IMG/VR virus record: IMGVR_UViG_3300045005_000128
Location: 1 to 21,956 of that record
Strand: one strand, 5' to 3'
Source: a virus
DNA: 21,956 bases
The notes beneath the pieces are model-generated. The model had not been told where the DNA came from, made no database searches, and was given only the letters and a program-made list of their open reading frames with translations. The position numbers and the translations under genes are program-made. Numbering within the stretch: position 1 is the first letter of the stretch; each line of letters begins with the position of its first letter. This document shows, piece after piece, positions 1 to 8,315 of the stretch.

Positions 1-370
1 TCAGCCTTTCATATGGATCAATTCCATCGGCAACGAATCTATTAAGCCCTTCTAATTCATCTAGTGTTTTCTTTATTTGAGAAGCTGTTTCTACAAACTT
101 TCTACCAAGTCTTGACCCAGAATCGGCGGATCTTTGAATTGTATCAAGTAATTTTATTCCTCCCTTGCTAAACATTTTGCTTGCAGCGTAGGTACCAACA
201 AGACTGATTGTAGTAGCGGCAACGAATTTAAGAATTGGCTTGTCGTCCAAAGCCTTTGATAACAGACCAGAATTTGGATTTGGCTTTGTTTCCTCTTTGT
301 TTGCGTTAGGGATATCTCTGGAAGTTATTCCATAGCCAACGTTTACGAGAGAAGATCTGTCTCTAAACAT
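1..370 (-). CDS. Tail-region protein, N-terminal part, runs off window
   Basis: Reading from ATG at 370, 123 codons are open to the window edge. The N-terminus (MFRDRSSLVNVGYG) is polar. A hydrophobic stretch of about 17 residues follows at roughly 49-66 (LKFVAATTISLVGTYAA), then an amphipathic, probably helical segment rich in K, E and L. A good ribosome binding site (AAGGGG) lies about 8 bases before the ATG, inside the short gap after the preceding gene. Its place after tube genes and chaperone candidates is where tape-measure or tape-measure-associated proteins sit in tailed phages, and the hydrophobic segment fits that. I do not recognise the family, and the function is inferred from position only. 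Confidence 0.6.
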   Translation of the reverse strand, partial: MFRDRSSLVNVGYGITSRDIPNANKEETKPNPNSGLLSKALDDKPILKFVAATTISLVGTYAASKMFSKGGIKLLDTIQRSADSGSRLGRKFVETASQIKKTLDELEGLNRFVADGIDPYERL

Positions 371-384
371 CTATTCCCCTTTTA

Positions 385-1011
385 CTATTTCATTCCCCAC
401 AATTTTTGTGCAATGGGATCTTCATATTTGGCTTCGCCATCTTTTCTTGATTTATTATATTTTTGTATTTTTTCTTGTTCTATTTTTTCTTCTTCTTGCG
501 GATCAATTAACTTTAGAGAAACATTGGTTGACTCTATCGCAAGGACTGCTTGTTGAATTTCAATTATTTTTTCTGATAAAGCTACTTTTTCTGCCAATTT
601 TGGATAAGTTAAATTATCCAAATCTTCTGGAGTATATGATGTTATAGTAGCCAAAACAAAAGCTTTCATTAAGCTTCTAACCTGAGACGCTTCAGCCCTC
701 TTCTGCTCAAGAACAGCTTTTGCTTTAGCTGGATCTGCAAAACCAGATTCAGACAATATTTCTTCAGATAAAGCTGAAACCATTCCAGCTGGATATTTAT
801 CCAGGTTTATATTTTCTGGATAAATAACAGTAGATTTTATTATTAATTCTTCAATATCCTCATTTGATTGACCAGAATTTTGATGCTCACTGATTTTATC
901 AAACTCTGCAAAAGTTAGTTCTCTGAATATAATTAATTGATTTTTTAAATAAGTCTCAAAAACAGTGCCAAATTTCTGCTTAAGTTTGTACAACTGCTCA
1001 GGAGTCAACAT
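385..1011 (-). CDS. Tail assembly chaperone candidate (paralog 2)
   Basis: This 208-aa acidic, helix-rich protein has no recognised catalytic motif. Its first half parallels the protein encoded just upstream (1022-1555). In both, a short K/FG(T/D)V segment is followed by a helical stretch, an ILYP/VIYP-type segment (ICILYPA versus STVIYPENI), a PSL/AGMVSAL helix and an ending EVLEASGF/EILSESGF. Two small paralogous genes between the tube and the tape measure match the position of tail assembly chaperones (gpG/gpGT-like) in tailed phages. The tail of this copy (residues about 165-208) is charged and low in complexity. No Shine-Dalgarno sequence is visible before the ATG; the previous gene stops 10 bases earlier with TAATAA, so translation may be coupled. 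I see no slippery heptamer joining the two genes. Confidence 0.6.
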   Translation of the reverse strand: MLTPEQLYKLKQKFGTVFETYLKNQLIIFRELTFAEFDKISEHQNSGQSNEDIEELIIKSTVIYPENINLDKYPAGMVSALSEEILSESGFADPAKAKAVLEQKRAEASQVRSLMKAFVLATITSYTPEDLDNLTYPKLAEKVALSEKIIEIQQAVLAIESTNVSLKLIDPQEEEKIEQEKIQKYNKSRKDGEAKYEDPIAQKLWGMK

Positions 1012-1021
1012 AACAGTTTTA

Positions 1022-1555
1022 TTAGAGCTGACGAACCTCTAATGCCTGGAATCCCGATGCCTCAAGAACTTCTTGGGCTATTAGAGAAGGTAGTCCAGCC
1101 ATCTCTGAAACAAGAGATTGTTTATCAAATGCTGGATATAGAATGCAGATCTCGGCAATTGCTTCTTCGTTCCAAAGAGAAGCTTCAGATTCTGTAAGTT
1201 GACCAGCTTGAACAAGTTGTCCCATTTTTTTCATTAGGTTTTTATATTCCAATCTATTAAGAGTTCTCCATGCAATGTGTTTTTCGTAGGTAATTGATGT
1301 AACATATACATCACCATATTCTTTTTTCCACAACTTAATTTGTCCTGCATTGGGACCACCTGGCCAAATTAGTTCCTCATCTGGAAGATCCTCTACTGAA
1401 GTGGGGGCATTTGCGGGGTCGTCCATTACATCTGCTGCGTCTTGCAGCGGTAGTTGCATTTCATCTGGCGTAATGTCTATTACCTCTATTGCTTCTAATT
1501 GTTCTGCTAATTCTTGATTATTTTTAACAGTAACTTTTCTATTTGTCTCAGACAT
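1022..1555 (-). CDS. Tail assembly chaperone candidate (paralog 1)
   Basis: This 177-aa protein has an acidic N-terminal 60 residues (many D, E and P), then a domain with WPGGPNAGQIKLWKKEYG and a helical part ending EVLEASGF. That last part is shared with the next gene (385-1011), where the equivalent end is EILSESGF, so the two look like diverged duplicates. Position after the tube genes and before a large tail gene suggests a tail assembly chaperone that would bind the tape measure. The start is well supported: AGGAG lies about 8 bases before the ATG, and a TGATATAAT promoter-like element lies 36 bases upstream. Family membership is inferred from context and paralogy, not from a recognised domain. 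Confidence 0.6.
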   Translation of the reverse strand: MSETNRKVTVKNNQELAEQLEAIEVIDITPDEMQLPLQDAADVMDDPANAPTSVEDLPDEELIWPGGPNAGQIKLWKKEYGDVYVTSITYEKHIAWRTLNRLEYKNLMKKMGQLVQAGQLTESEASLWNEEAIAEICILYPAFDKQSLVSEMAGLPSLIAQEVLEASGFQALEVRQL

Positions 1556-1590
1556 AATTTCTCCTATTTTAATTTAAAAAATTTCAATAC

Positions 1591-1599
1591 ATTATATCA
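1591..1599 (-). promoter_or_regulatory. Extended -10 promoter-like element TGATATAAT
   Basis: Read on the minus strand this is TGATATAAT, a perfect extended -10 (TGnTATAAT), 36 bases upstream of the chaperone-candidate start at 1555 and just after the stop of the preceding gene. The same nonamer occurs upstream of two other genes in the window (15673-15681 on plus, 16824-16832 on minus). No clear -35 was sought by computation. Confidence 0.45.
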
Positions 1600-1603
1600 T
1601 AAT

Positions 1604-2660
1604 TTATCTTGGATTTGTATCGTACAATTTAGATAAATCTTTTCTTGTTGTTAACTCTTCTTCTGTAGGTGGACCCTTAACGGTTGTTGATGAAGTTTGC
1701 GCAGAGCCTTTTTGATTATTTTGTGCGATCGTGGCATTTGGTGGATCCTTAAGAGTTCCGTCGGAAATATACATGTCTCTTGCTAAAAATTGATATGCCT
1801 CCATTAGTGGTGCTCCACCAGGTTGATATGACGTGCCCATTGACATCAAGTGTATATTTTGAAGAACTATATCCATGGGCCTAGAAATGCTTTTTTGAAC
1901 TAACCTGTCATTAAAATCAAGAGACATTAATCTGTCTACAGTTTCAAGCTCTGCCTCTTGTTGAGTAACATCCCTCTTGGCTATTGTTGTCATTGATCCT
2001 TCTTGACCACCGTGTTTTATAATAAAGTTAAAAGGAGGATGAGAACTGAATATATTTCTTGAATCCGCACCTGGCCTATCGTAGGATAGTCTATCTAGAC
2101 TAGACACTCTTTTAAGATCGTTTTCGCCCCAATATTTTTGGATATTTTTTTCGTCATCAATATTTTCCATATTACTTCTTAGGTAAGATTGTATCTGTGA
2201 TTTAGGATCATTTGAATAAAACTTTGCCCTAGTTGCCGCAGCATCAGAAAGAAGGTCTCTCATTCTTCCAGGATATCTTGTATATAAAACAAATTCTCCG
2301 TTGAATCATTCTTGTTCCAGTCATGACTGCATCAAAATTATATGACCAGAATCCGTAGAGCGGAGATTTTTCCTGTCTAATGCTAAAAGAAAAAGATGCT
2401 ATATCAAGTTCGTATCCTGCATCAAATAGACCATCAATATATATTTTTACATCTTCTCCACTAAAGTAGTAATCATAATACATATTGAACTTGTTTGAAT
2501 CCTCAGACTTGCCACCCCATTGAAGATCAATGTCTTCATCTAGGGGAGTAAAGCTTTTCAGAGTATCTGGATCAGCAGCAAGGTCTGGTGGCAAATAGGC
2601 GCTAAATGGCCTATATGGTTTCCTGCCTACGATATTATTGTAGTTTACTGAATTTGCCAT
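1604..2660 (-). CDS. Tail tube paralog, interrupted by a +1 frameshift at CGG
   Basis: Two overlapping frames, 2660 to 2244 and 2263 to 1604, form one 351-aa protein if one base is skipped at 2300. The first frame runs sensibly to residue 120 (GTRMIQ), then meets CGG and degenerates into 18 codons before a stop. Skipping the C gives MIQ-GEFVLYTRYPGRMRDLL, which aligns without a gap to the tube proteins next door (RGIAGSLIFTVFDRPALYQML and GGSLIFTVFNEYAFYRI). The upstream part also matches them: IRQEKSPLYGFWS against TREKAPIYTMGSP. The C-terminal part keeps the PMDIVLQN...YQFLARDMY pattern of the family (PPFDITITF...MTYVAREI), then a polar tail. Role: virion tube or tube-end protein, by homology. 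The start has no strong ribosome site and lies one base after the previous stop. Confidence 0.75.
2298..2300 (-). other. Candidate +1 frameshift site, CAA-CGG-A
   Basis: Codon 121 of the third tube gene is CGG on the minus strand, preceded by CAA. Skipping its C and reading GGA restores the reading frame supported by paralog alignment (Q-G-E-F-V-L). Without the shift, translation ends 18 codons later. This is one of only three in-frame CGG codons found in the window; all three are at frameshift points. A one-base sequencing or assembly error is the alternative. Confidence 0.6.
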
Positions 2661-2661
2661 T

Positions 2662-3402
2662 TTACGGCTGCCTTATTCTATCAATGAAAGTTGTATATTC
2701 TTTCATTTTATCGGTTCCATAGTAATTTTTTTGTTTTTCTTTATAAATTAAAGATTCTTCTGAGCTCAACAATAATGGATCGTTTTCCATTGAAACCATT
2801 GGTTGAATTCCTCTGGCCATAAACATGTATGTTTGCTCTGTTATCAAGTCGTCAACCGACATAGTTTGACCTTCATCTATTATGGTTACACCGTATATCT
2901 TCATTTTTGCACCGAGTCCGTATTCATTAAAAAAAGTTAAGACAATATCAAATGGTGGAAGCATATCTGCAAGCGGAGCAAAAAAGACTCCAGTTTCTGC
3001 CATTATTTGTCTGAATTCTTTTATTCTATAAAATGCGTATTCGTTGAATACCGTAAAAATCAACGATCCTCCGATGGTTCTTCCACCTTTAACAAATCCC
3101 CTTGGATTTACATGACCTATTGTTCTTACTGGAGAATTTTCTCTGTGTATAGAATATGAAATTGTTTGTATTTCTGCCAACTCAAGAACGTCAACTGAAT
3201 TGGTCGTATTAATAGTTCCATTTGCTCTATCAATGTTTGGAACAACTATTGTTGCTGTTATGTCCGTTCCCGCAAAAGACATGTTAGAAAACGGATCAGG
3301 CATGTTTCTTTCAATTCTTGCCTTTGACATCGCATCTTTGTCATATGGGGTATTGAATCCTCGACCAAAATTAACTACTGGATAAGGATCAATTCTTTTC
3401 AT
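2662..3402 (-). CDS. Tail tube paralog 2
   Basis: This 246-aa protein is clearly related to the 232-aa tube protein upstream (3489-4187). Shared blocks are TISYSIHRENSPVRTIGHVNP (compare ITFSVTREKAPIYTMGSPNP), GGSLIFTVFN, MLPPFDIVLTFFNEYG and the sequence following MSVDDLI. In contractile tails, proteins with this beta-sandwich fold form the tube or its terminal rings. The first about 45 residues (mentioning FGRGFNTPYD and MPDPFSNMSFAG) and the last about 30 differ from the paralog. AGAGG lies 9 bases before the start. It ends one base before the third paralog begins, so the two are probably translated together. Which of the three makes the main tube cannot be told here; the 232-aa protein is the likelier because of its position and the terminator-like hairpin after it. 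Confidence 0.75.
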   Translation of the reverse strand: MKRIDPYPVVNFGRGFNTPYDKDAMSKARIERNMPDPFSNMSFAGTDITATIVVPNIDRANGTINTTNSVDVLELAEIQTISYSIHRENSPVRTIGHVNPRGFVKGGRTIGGSLIFTVFNEYAFYRIKEFRQIMAETGVFFAPLADMLPPFDIVLTFFNEYGLGAKMKIYGVTIIDEGQTMSVDDLITEQTYMFMARGIQPMVSMENDPLLLSSEESLIYKEKQKNYYGTDKMKEYTTFIDRIRQP

Positions 3403-3426
3403 TTTTAACCTCTGGCTAAATACGCA

Positions 3427-3462
3427 AGGCGGGGAAGGAGACCTTCATCAACTTCCCCGCCT
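3427..3462 (-). terminator. Strong hairpin between two tube genes
   Basis: A perfect 11-bp GC-rich inverted repeat (AGGCGGGGAAG at 3427-3437 with CTTCCCCGCCT at 3452-3462) encloses a 14-base loop. It lies between the 232-aa tube gene (stop at 3489) and the next paralog (start at 3402). On the minus strand it is followed by only a weak T-rich stretch (TTGCGTATTT), so it may be a partial terminator or an mRNA-stabilising/processing hairpin that lets the major tube be made in excess of later genes. It is the most GC-rich short segment in an AT-rich region. Confidence 0.6.
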
Positions 3463-3488
3463 ACGAATTTTAATTAGTAATATTAATA

Positions 3489-4187
3489 CTATGGTCTGAT
3501 AATCTTAGGATTCAATCCTGCTTCAGCCACGGCGTCTCTGTTGATAATGTCCTTCAGATCGCCTGTATTAAATTTACCGTTTGCAAGTTGATCCGTTGTA
3601 ATTCTGTACATTGGACCAATTTCTCTTGCTACGTAGGTCATTGTTTCCTCAATGACAATGTCATCCATTGAAGCGCCAGAGCCCTCATTCAAGAGTTCTA
3701 CGCCGTAGATTGAGCGAACTGCACCTTGACCGTATTCGTTGGCAAAGGTTATCGTAATGTCAAATGGGGGAATTTGGTCTGCGTAGAATGGAACCTGTGA
3801 CACAATATCCGAGTCCTGTGAAGAGAACTCTGCGATACCGCGCTTATGTCCTACGTCGCCAGGAAGAGTATTGTGTCTTCTGGTGTAGAACATTTGAGCG
3901 TTGTCTTTTTGGTGATTTGCTTCTAGCATCTGATAAAGAGCTGGACGATCAAACACTGTAAAAATCAACGATCCTGCTATTCCACGCTTTCCTCTTGAGA
4001 AAGATCTTGGGTTTGGTGAACCCATTGTATAAATAGGAGCCTTTTCTCTGGTTACCGAGAAAGTGATTCCTGATAGTGCGCCGATTTCAACGCCACCAAA
4101 AGTGGCAACTATATCTGCGCCTGAAAATGTGGTGTAAGTATTGAGATACTTATTAACCGCACTGTCGTAGTAGTCTGCACCTGCCAT
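3489..4187 (-). CDS. Tail tube protein (probable major tube)
   Basis: This 232-aa protein directly follows the sheath gene, the usual place for the tube protein of contractile-tailed phages. It carries the motif run ITFSVTREKAPIYTMGSPNP, FSRGKRGIAGSLIFTVFDR, PPFDITITFANEYGQGA and YVAREIGPM, typical of a widespread phage structural family whose members are annotated as tail tube or virion structural proteins. The same blocks occur in the next two genes, so the gene has been duplicated twice. GGAGG lies 8-9 bases before the ATG, the best ribosome site in this stretch, as expected for an abundant protein. The hairpin at 3427-3462 follows. Function is from family resemblance and synteny. Confidence 0.8.
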   Translation of the reverse strand: MAGADYYDSAVNKYLNTYTTFSGADIVATFGGVEIGALSGITFSVTREKAPIYTMGSPNPRSFSRGKRGIAGSLIFTVFDRPALYQMLEANHQKDNAQMFYTRRHNTLPGDVGHKRGIAEFSSQDSDIVSQVPFYADQIPPFDITITFANEYGQGAVRSIYGVELLNEGSGASMDDIVIEETMTYVAREIGPMYRITTDQLANGKFNTGDLKDIINRDAVAEAGLNPKIIRP

Positions 4188-4226
4188 TGTATACCCTCCA
4201 ATTCGGTATATTAGTTAATGTTTTTA

Positions 4227-5483
4227 TTATATTGTTACAGCCACTTGAACCTCAATGTTCTTGAGTTCAAATGCTGGTGTCAGCACGAGATCAACAAACG
4301 CCTTGTTTTCAGCTGGGAAGTAACTTACTGTGAAGTCACTATCCAGCAAGGCACCTACTTGTTGCATGCCGCGTAGTGCAGAAGTAATTGCAGTTTCCAT
4401 TGAGTTGCGTGTTTGCAACGTCGATGCTTCGCCAACAAACTTCTGGCACACTTGTCTCACGAGAAGCGCAGCTTCCGTGACAATTCTCATTGTAGAAACT
4501 CTTGTGTAATCCGATGATGATCCAGCCATTGTCAAACCTTCAACAAAAACTGGAATCTTATTGAAGTTAAGAGCAATAAAGTTTACGCCAAGATCAGCAA
4601 GTTTTTCTTGCTGTGTTCTAGTAGGATTGTATCTTAGTTGGGCAACGTTATAAGCGGTCTTGTTTACTGGTGATGTAAACGATGACATTCTACTTATTGC
4701 GGCAGCAAAAGCTGATGCTCCGTTTGCGTAACCCCAAGAAGTATCATAATTCACTGGCTTAGCTTCGGCTGCGATTACAACAAGATGTCTACCAATTTCT
4801 GTCATTGAACCAGAATCTCTGGAGATCAAATTTGCTGGACCTGCGTTGGAGTTGTAAATGTGTGATGATACTTGAGCCGGAGTCATAAACTCACTTGTTC
4901 CAACATACGGTTTTATTCCCATAACCGCAAAGCAGGAGCGTGAGTTTTGAGAAATTTCGTTAACCTTAGTTGCGACCTTAAGAGCCCAACTACCAGTACC
5001 AGTGCCGTTGTTTGCATAAAAACCAAATTCTGGGTCATTTGAAGGAGTTGCTGGATTTTCCCACTCATCTGGGTGTGAGCCACGACCCCAAGGGACAATA
5101 ATATCTGGCTGTGCTGCTTCTGCTGCCTCAAACGCTGCATCAAAAACATTTCCGCCACCAGAAGCAGCGTATGTTGCGCTTGTTATTGATCCAGTAGTGT
5201 GATTAAAAGATGAATCTGCTGGCAGTGGAACAATGTGAATTCTTTCTGCTCCACCAGCAATCAACTCAAAATAACCTCTGTGAGCATCTGAATCTTCTCC
5301 AAATGCTGTAATAACGTCCTGTTCTGATGTTGCTTGAACAACGTCAAGATCTTTTACGTTACCCGTACCATCATCAGTGCTTCTTTTGGTAATGAGAACA
5401 ACTCTTGGGCCAACTGGGATATCTTGACGAGAGATGCTATAGAATCTGTCTTTAATAACTGTTTTTACACCTGGTAGAGCCAT
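4227..5483 (-). CDS. Tail sheath protein
   Basis: This 418-aa protein begins MALPGVKTVIKDRFYS, has a middle rich in G, S and A typical of sheath core domains (YANGASAFAAAISRMSSF, a VAGxxxR-type segment), and ends with the LxPAFELKNIEVQVAVTI beta strand pattern of the sheath C-terminal handshake domain. It would polymerise around the tube and contract on infection. At 418 residues it is short compared with T4 gp18 (about 659), so it has few or no surface insertions. It has a strong GGAGG ribosome site and a TTACTATAAATA promoter-like element about 50 bases upstream. The tube gene follows after 39 bases. Confidence 0.85.
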   Translation of the reverse strand: MALPGVKTVIKDRFYSISRQDIPVGPRVVLITKRSTDDGTGNVKDLDVVQATSEQDVITAFGEDSDAHRGYFELIAGGAERIHIVPLPADSSFNHTTGSITSATYAASGGGNVFDAAFEAAEAAQPDIIVPWGRGSHPDEWENPATPSNDPEFGFYANNGTGTGSWALKVATKVNEISQNSRSCFAVMGIKPYVGTSEFMTPAQVSSHIYNSNAGPANLISRDSGSMTEIGRHLVVIAAEAKPVNYDTSWGYANGASAFAAAISRMSSFTSPVNKTAYNVAQLRYNPTRTQQEKLADLGVNFIALNFNKIPVFVEGLTMAGSSSDYTRVSTMRIVTEAALLVRQVCQKFVGEASTLQTRNSMETAITSALRGMQQVGALLDSDFTVSYFPAENKAFVDLVLTPAFELKNIEVQVAVTI

Positions 5484-5528
5484 TAGCTTTTAAACCTCCG
5501 CTTGCAGCGACAATATCTTTTTACTTCG

Positions 5529-5540
5529 TATTTATAGTAA
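5529..5540 (-). promoter_or_regulatory. Late-promoter-like element TTACTATAAATA
   Basis: On the minus strand this reads TTACTATAAATA, which contains TATAAATA, the T4-type late promoter core, 46 bases upstream of the sheath start in a 92-base gap. The 10-base block CATTACTATA is also found upstream of the large tail fibre gene (20788 region). Phage late sigma use is inferred, not shown. Confidence 0.45.
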
Positions 5541-5575
5541 TGACCATAGCTTAAAAACAAACTACAATATAAAAA

Positions 5576-6319
5576 TTATGAATCTGGAGTTGCACTTTGA
5601 TGCAGGTCTATTATGTTTAATTCTGTGTTCTCATATGAGGGGGTGGCGCTATTGTCAAAATCATAAAAACTATCCCATAGTTCTTTTTCATAAGCCATAT
5701 ACCTTCTTACATCTATTACTATTTTTTCTATTTTTTCTATTTCCATACCGATAAGCTTTTCGGTCGTCAACATATAGGTTACTGTTCTTTTACAAATATC
5801 TGTTGATTCCCTGTTTTCCTCAGAATCAGATAGTCTTCTAGCGTATACAAACTCAGAGGCTCCTAATCTTTTAAAAACAGGAGTATGTTCCAGCATAAAG
5901 TCTTCAAAAGTCTCCATTATTTTGTCTGCCGCCTCTGGACCTGAATATCTCGCAAGCGCTCCTTTTAATTTACCAGATTCAGATTTTGTAATAATTGAAA
6001 AAGATATTATATTTTGAAATCTTTGACCATATATTGCAAAGTTTTCACTTGGAGATATCCTTGTTTTTGGCTTTGGCTCAACAGAATGAGCCCTTTTAAG
6101 TTCCAAACCATATACTATAACTGGATATTCTGCATAGTCTCCTGATTGAGTTGGTTTAATTTTAATCATTGGATAGGCGTTTTCCCACAGTGATTTTACA
6201 ACAGTTATAAACTCAATATAGGTCAAATTGCCATGAGCCTGAAGTGGGGGTCCACCAAGCCTATTATGGTTTATTTCATTGATATTTGGAACTGGAAATC
6301 TTATTGGATTTTGTGGCAT
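5576..6319 (-). CDS. Tail terminator / tail completion candidate
   Basis: This 247-aa protein is encoded between the sheath-like gene and the sheath, the place of tail terminator (tail completion) proteins that cap the tail before it joins the head. It has an N-terminal polar arm, then alternating strands and helices (YPVIVYGLELKRA, NIISFSIITKSES, ADKIMETFEDFMLEHTPVFKRLGASEF), a pattern similar to the alpha/beta fold of such proteins: a long helix followed by a beta hairpin ending in a strand with YMLTTEKLI. The C-terminal 40 residues look disordered. Its ATG overlaps the previous stop (TAATG), implying translational coupling. I see no diagnostic motif, so the role is inferred from synteny and predicted fold. 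Confidence 0.55.
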   Translation of the reverse strand: MPQNPIRFPVPNINEINHNRLGGPPLQAHGNLTYIEFITVVKSLWENAYPMIKIKPTQSGDYAEYPVIVYGLELKRAHSVEPKPKTRISPSENFAIYGQRFQNIISFSIITKSESGKLKGALARYSGPEAADKIMETFEDFMLEHTPVFKRLGASEFVYARRLSDSEENRESTDICKRTVTYMLTTEKLIGMEIEKIEKIVIDVRRYMAYEKELWDSFYDFDNSATPSYENTELNIIDLHQSATPDS

Positions 6320-7932
6320 TATACACCTCTTCCTGTGGCAATATTAAATGAAATTTCCCTCAAAGTTCTTGAAGATTGAACTGTTATATTAAAATACATT
6401 TTTCCTTTAATTTGCTTATCACCATACATTTCTAATTTATAGTTCCTAACTATATCTAATTGTTTTAGATATTTAAGAAGAGATTCTACTGTTGAATTAG
6501 CTTTACTGTAATTAAATTTTCCTATTGCATTATTTCCGATTGATTGCACTTCTGATATTAGCATTGCTGCAAGTCTAACATTAGAAGAATCTTTAAAGTT
6601 TTCACTAATAGACTTAGTTATATCTCCGCTCAAATATACGTCATATTGACCTATAAATCTTCTTGACCTGCCTCCTCTTGTTATGCAATTTACTCCTTTT
6701 TCAAACAAGGCTTTGACTTCGTTGATTTTTGGATCATTCCCATAAATTGAAAGAGCTGACGGTATTCTTTGTTTGCTTAATCCTATATTTACTTGAGTAG
6801 AACTTAACATGCCAGCAACTGCAGCTGCAACAGAAGCAGTATACGATCTTTGCATTTGCTTATGATTAAACACAGCTTCCCCATAAACAAGGATTATATG
6901 TTTTCCATAGTCTTCTGTAATAAAACCATCAGAATCAACACTACTAGGTATTTCAAAATTTTTGGACAAAAGAACGGGAATGTCAGAATAAGACATCCCT
7001 TGATTTCTTGACCCAAGTATTCCCATGGTTATTTCGCCGGTATTTTCCTGTATTCTATTGCAAACTAGCGATAATTGTTTTGCGTAATTAACATCCCCTG
7101 TATTAATCATAGATGCTTCAAGTGGAACTATTATATCTATAAATTCATATTGCTCTATAAGATTATAACATTCTGCTAATCTATTATAGTGTGATTCGTA
7201 AAAGCTAAATGTATCATTAAAAGTGTCTTTGAATATTTTTACATTTCTTTCTGCGACATTATCAACATATTCGCTCATATACCCACATGACATAATGTAT
7301 ATATCCCTTGCACCACAGCTGTAGGCGTCAAATACCCCTCTTAAAAGAGGTGAATTATAATCTGCCCTTAATGTATCTATAGCTTCTTGAATTGATCTTA
7401 TTTTTTGTATTCCGTATGGCTCAACTGCATCTGTATGTCCTATTAGTAAAACATTATTTGTTTCAAATTGTCCTATTTCTCTATATTTTGACTTTTCATT
7501 TAATAAAACTGATTTTTCAACCATAGAATAATTGGAATAGTTTGGAGTTGAACTCCAATCATCTGGACTTGAAGCGCTTTTTTTTATTGTTACAGGTATC
7601 TCTTTTATGTCCAAAACACCGTCTACTGATGCTGTTATGGCAACTGTATATTGTCCAGGAAATATGTTTGCTGGAATTTTGGCGAGGAGCAAATAAGAAC
7701 CTTCAGATACTCTTGTTATGGAACTTCCATCGCTAAATGTTTGCTTGTACTGTGGAGTGGAAGCTAGCGCTGCATCTATGAAAAATATTTGTGGACCGAA
7801 TATATTTGCTCCACCTGAGTTAAAACCTCTTCTTAAAAAAACGGAAATATTAGTTGATGGATCAACATAGTCATAGCCCGATCTATAAACAAAAGGTATT
7901 GTGAGCTCTTGAGATGGATTTGCTACTAACAT
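6319..7932 (-). CDS. Second sheath-like protein with N-terminal Ig-like domain
   Basis: This 537-aa protein starts at MLVANPSQELTIPF (7932); a longer reading to 7974 would overlap the previous gene and adds nonsense residues. Residues about 1-130 form an Ig-like beta domain ending in PANIFPGQYTVAITAS. From about 170 on it resembles tail sheaths: NVLLIGHTD, alternating helix/strand core, SVAAAVAGMLSS, and a C-terminal strand pattern YFNITVQSSRTLREISFNIATG, which matches the handshake end of sheath proteins. With the 418-aa sheath two genes downstream, this is either a second sheath subunit, a specialised collar/neck sheath ring or a decorated sheath. It starts two bases after the TAA of the preceding gene and overlaps the next one by one base. 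Confidence 0.7.
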   Translation of the reverse strand: MLVANPSQELTIPFVYRSGYDYVDPSTNISVFLRRGFNSGGANIFGPQIFFIDAALASTPQYKQTFSDGSSITRVSEGSYLLLAKIPANIFPGQYTVAITASVDGVLDIKEIPVTIKKSASSPDDWSSTPNYSNYSMVEKSVLLNEKSKYREIGQFETNNVLLIGHTDAVEPYGIQKIRSIQEAIDTLRADYNSPLLRGVFDAYSCGARDIYIMSCGYMSEYVDNVAERNVKIFKDTFNDTFSFYESHYNRLAECYNLIEQYEFIDIIVPLEASMINTGDVNYAKQLSLVCNRIQENTGEITMGILGSRNQGMSYSDIPVLLSKNFEIPSSVDSDGFITEDYGKHIILVYGEAVFNHKQMQRSYTASVAAAVAGMLSSTQVNIGLSKQRIPSALSIYGNDPKINEVKALFEKGVNCITRGGRSRRFIGQYDVYLSGDITKSISENFKDSSNVRLAAMLISEVQSIGNNAIGKFNYSKANSTVESLLKYLKQLDIVRNYKLEMYGDKQIKGKMYFNITVQSSRTLREISFNIATGRGV

Positions 7933-7934
7933 GA

Positions 7935-8315
7935 TTAATTTGCTGGTTCTTCTTTTGTTGCACCGACTGTCCAAAAATCTATTTTTCCATATCTACCCCT
8001 TACTGGATAACATTCTTCTATGAGATATAGGGAGTAGTCTTCCAATAAGGATTCTGATTCTTCATATATTCTGTCTCCTGGTTTTGGATTGACCACTGAT
8101 TCAAAATAATAAATTCTATCTGAATTTACTAGTAACCCTTCCGTTCTTTCTTCTTTGGTTGAGGCCAAATATCTTGATGCGGCTGTCACATGTCTTGTGG
8201 TTATTTTTTCAAATCTATCAGAATACATCCCATCATCAGAAAGTCGTCTCTGAAGTAGAATGTCATGTCCCCATTCTTTTAGAATTTTTTTAAATATTGA
8301 ATTAGAATTAATCAT
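7935..8315 (-). CDS. Head-closure / neck protein candidate
   Basis: This 126-aa protein sits between the adaptor candidate and the tail genes, the usual position of the head-closure (stopper) protein. Features: N-terminal helix (FKKILKEWGHDILLQRR), a beta-rich middle with LVNSDRIYYFE and PKPGDRIYEE, and a final strand segment with YLIEECYPVRGRYGKIDFWTVGA. The 'PGDRIY' segment followed by strands is common in SPP1 gp16-like closure proteins, although I cannot confirm homology by reading. It overlaps the upstream gene by 8 bases, with a weak AAGG site before the ATG. Confidence 0.5.
   Translation of the reverse strand: MINSNSIFKKILKEWGHDILLQRRLSDDGMYSDRFEKITTRHVTAASRYLASTKEERTEGLLVNSDRIYYFESVVNPKPGDRIYEESESLLEDYSLYLIEECYPVRGRYGKIDFWTVGATKEEPAN

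Noticed and set aside
7935-7974. Longer start for the sheath-like protein at 7974
   Set aside because: It would overlap the closure candidate by 40 bases and add residues unlike the rest; ATG at 7932 directly follows the previous stop.
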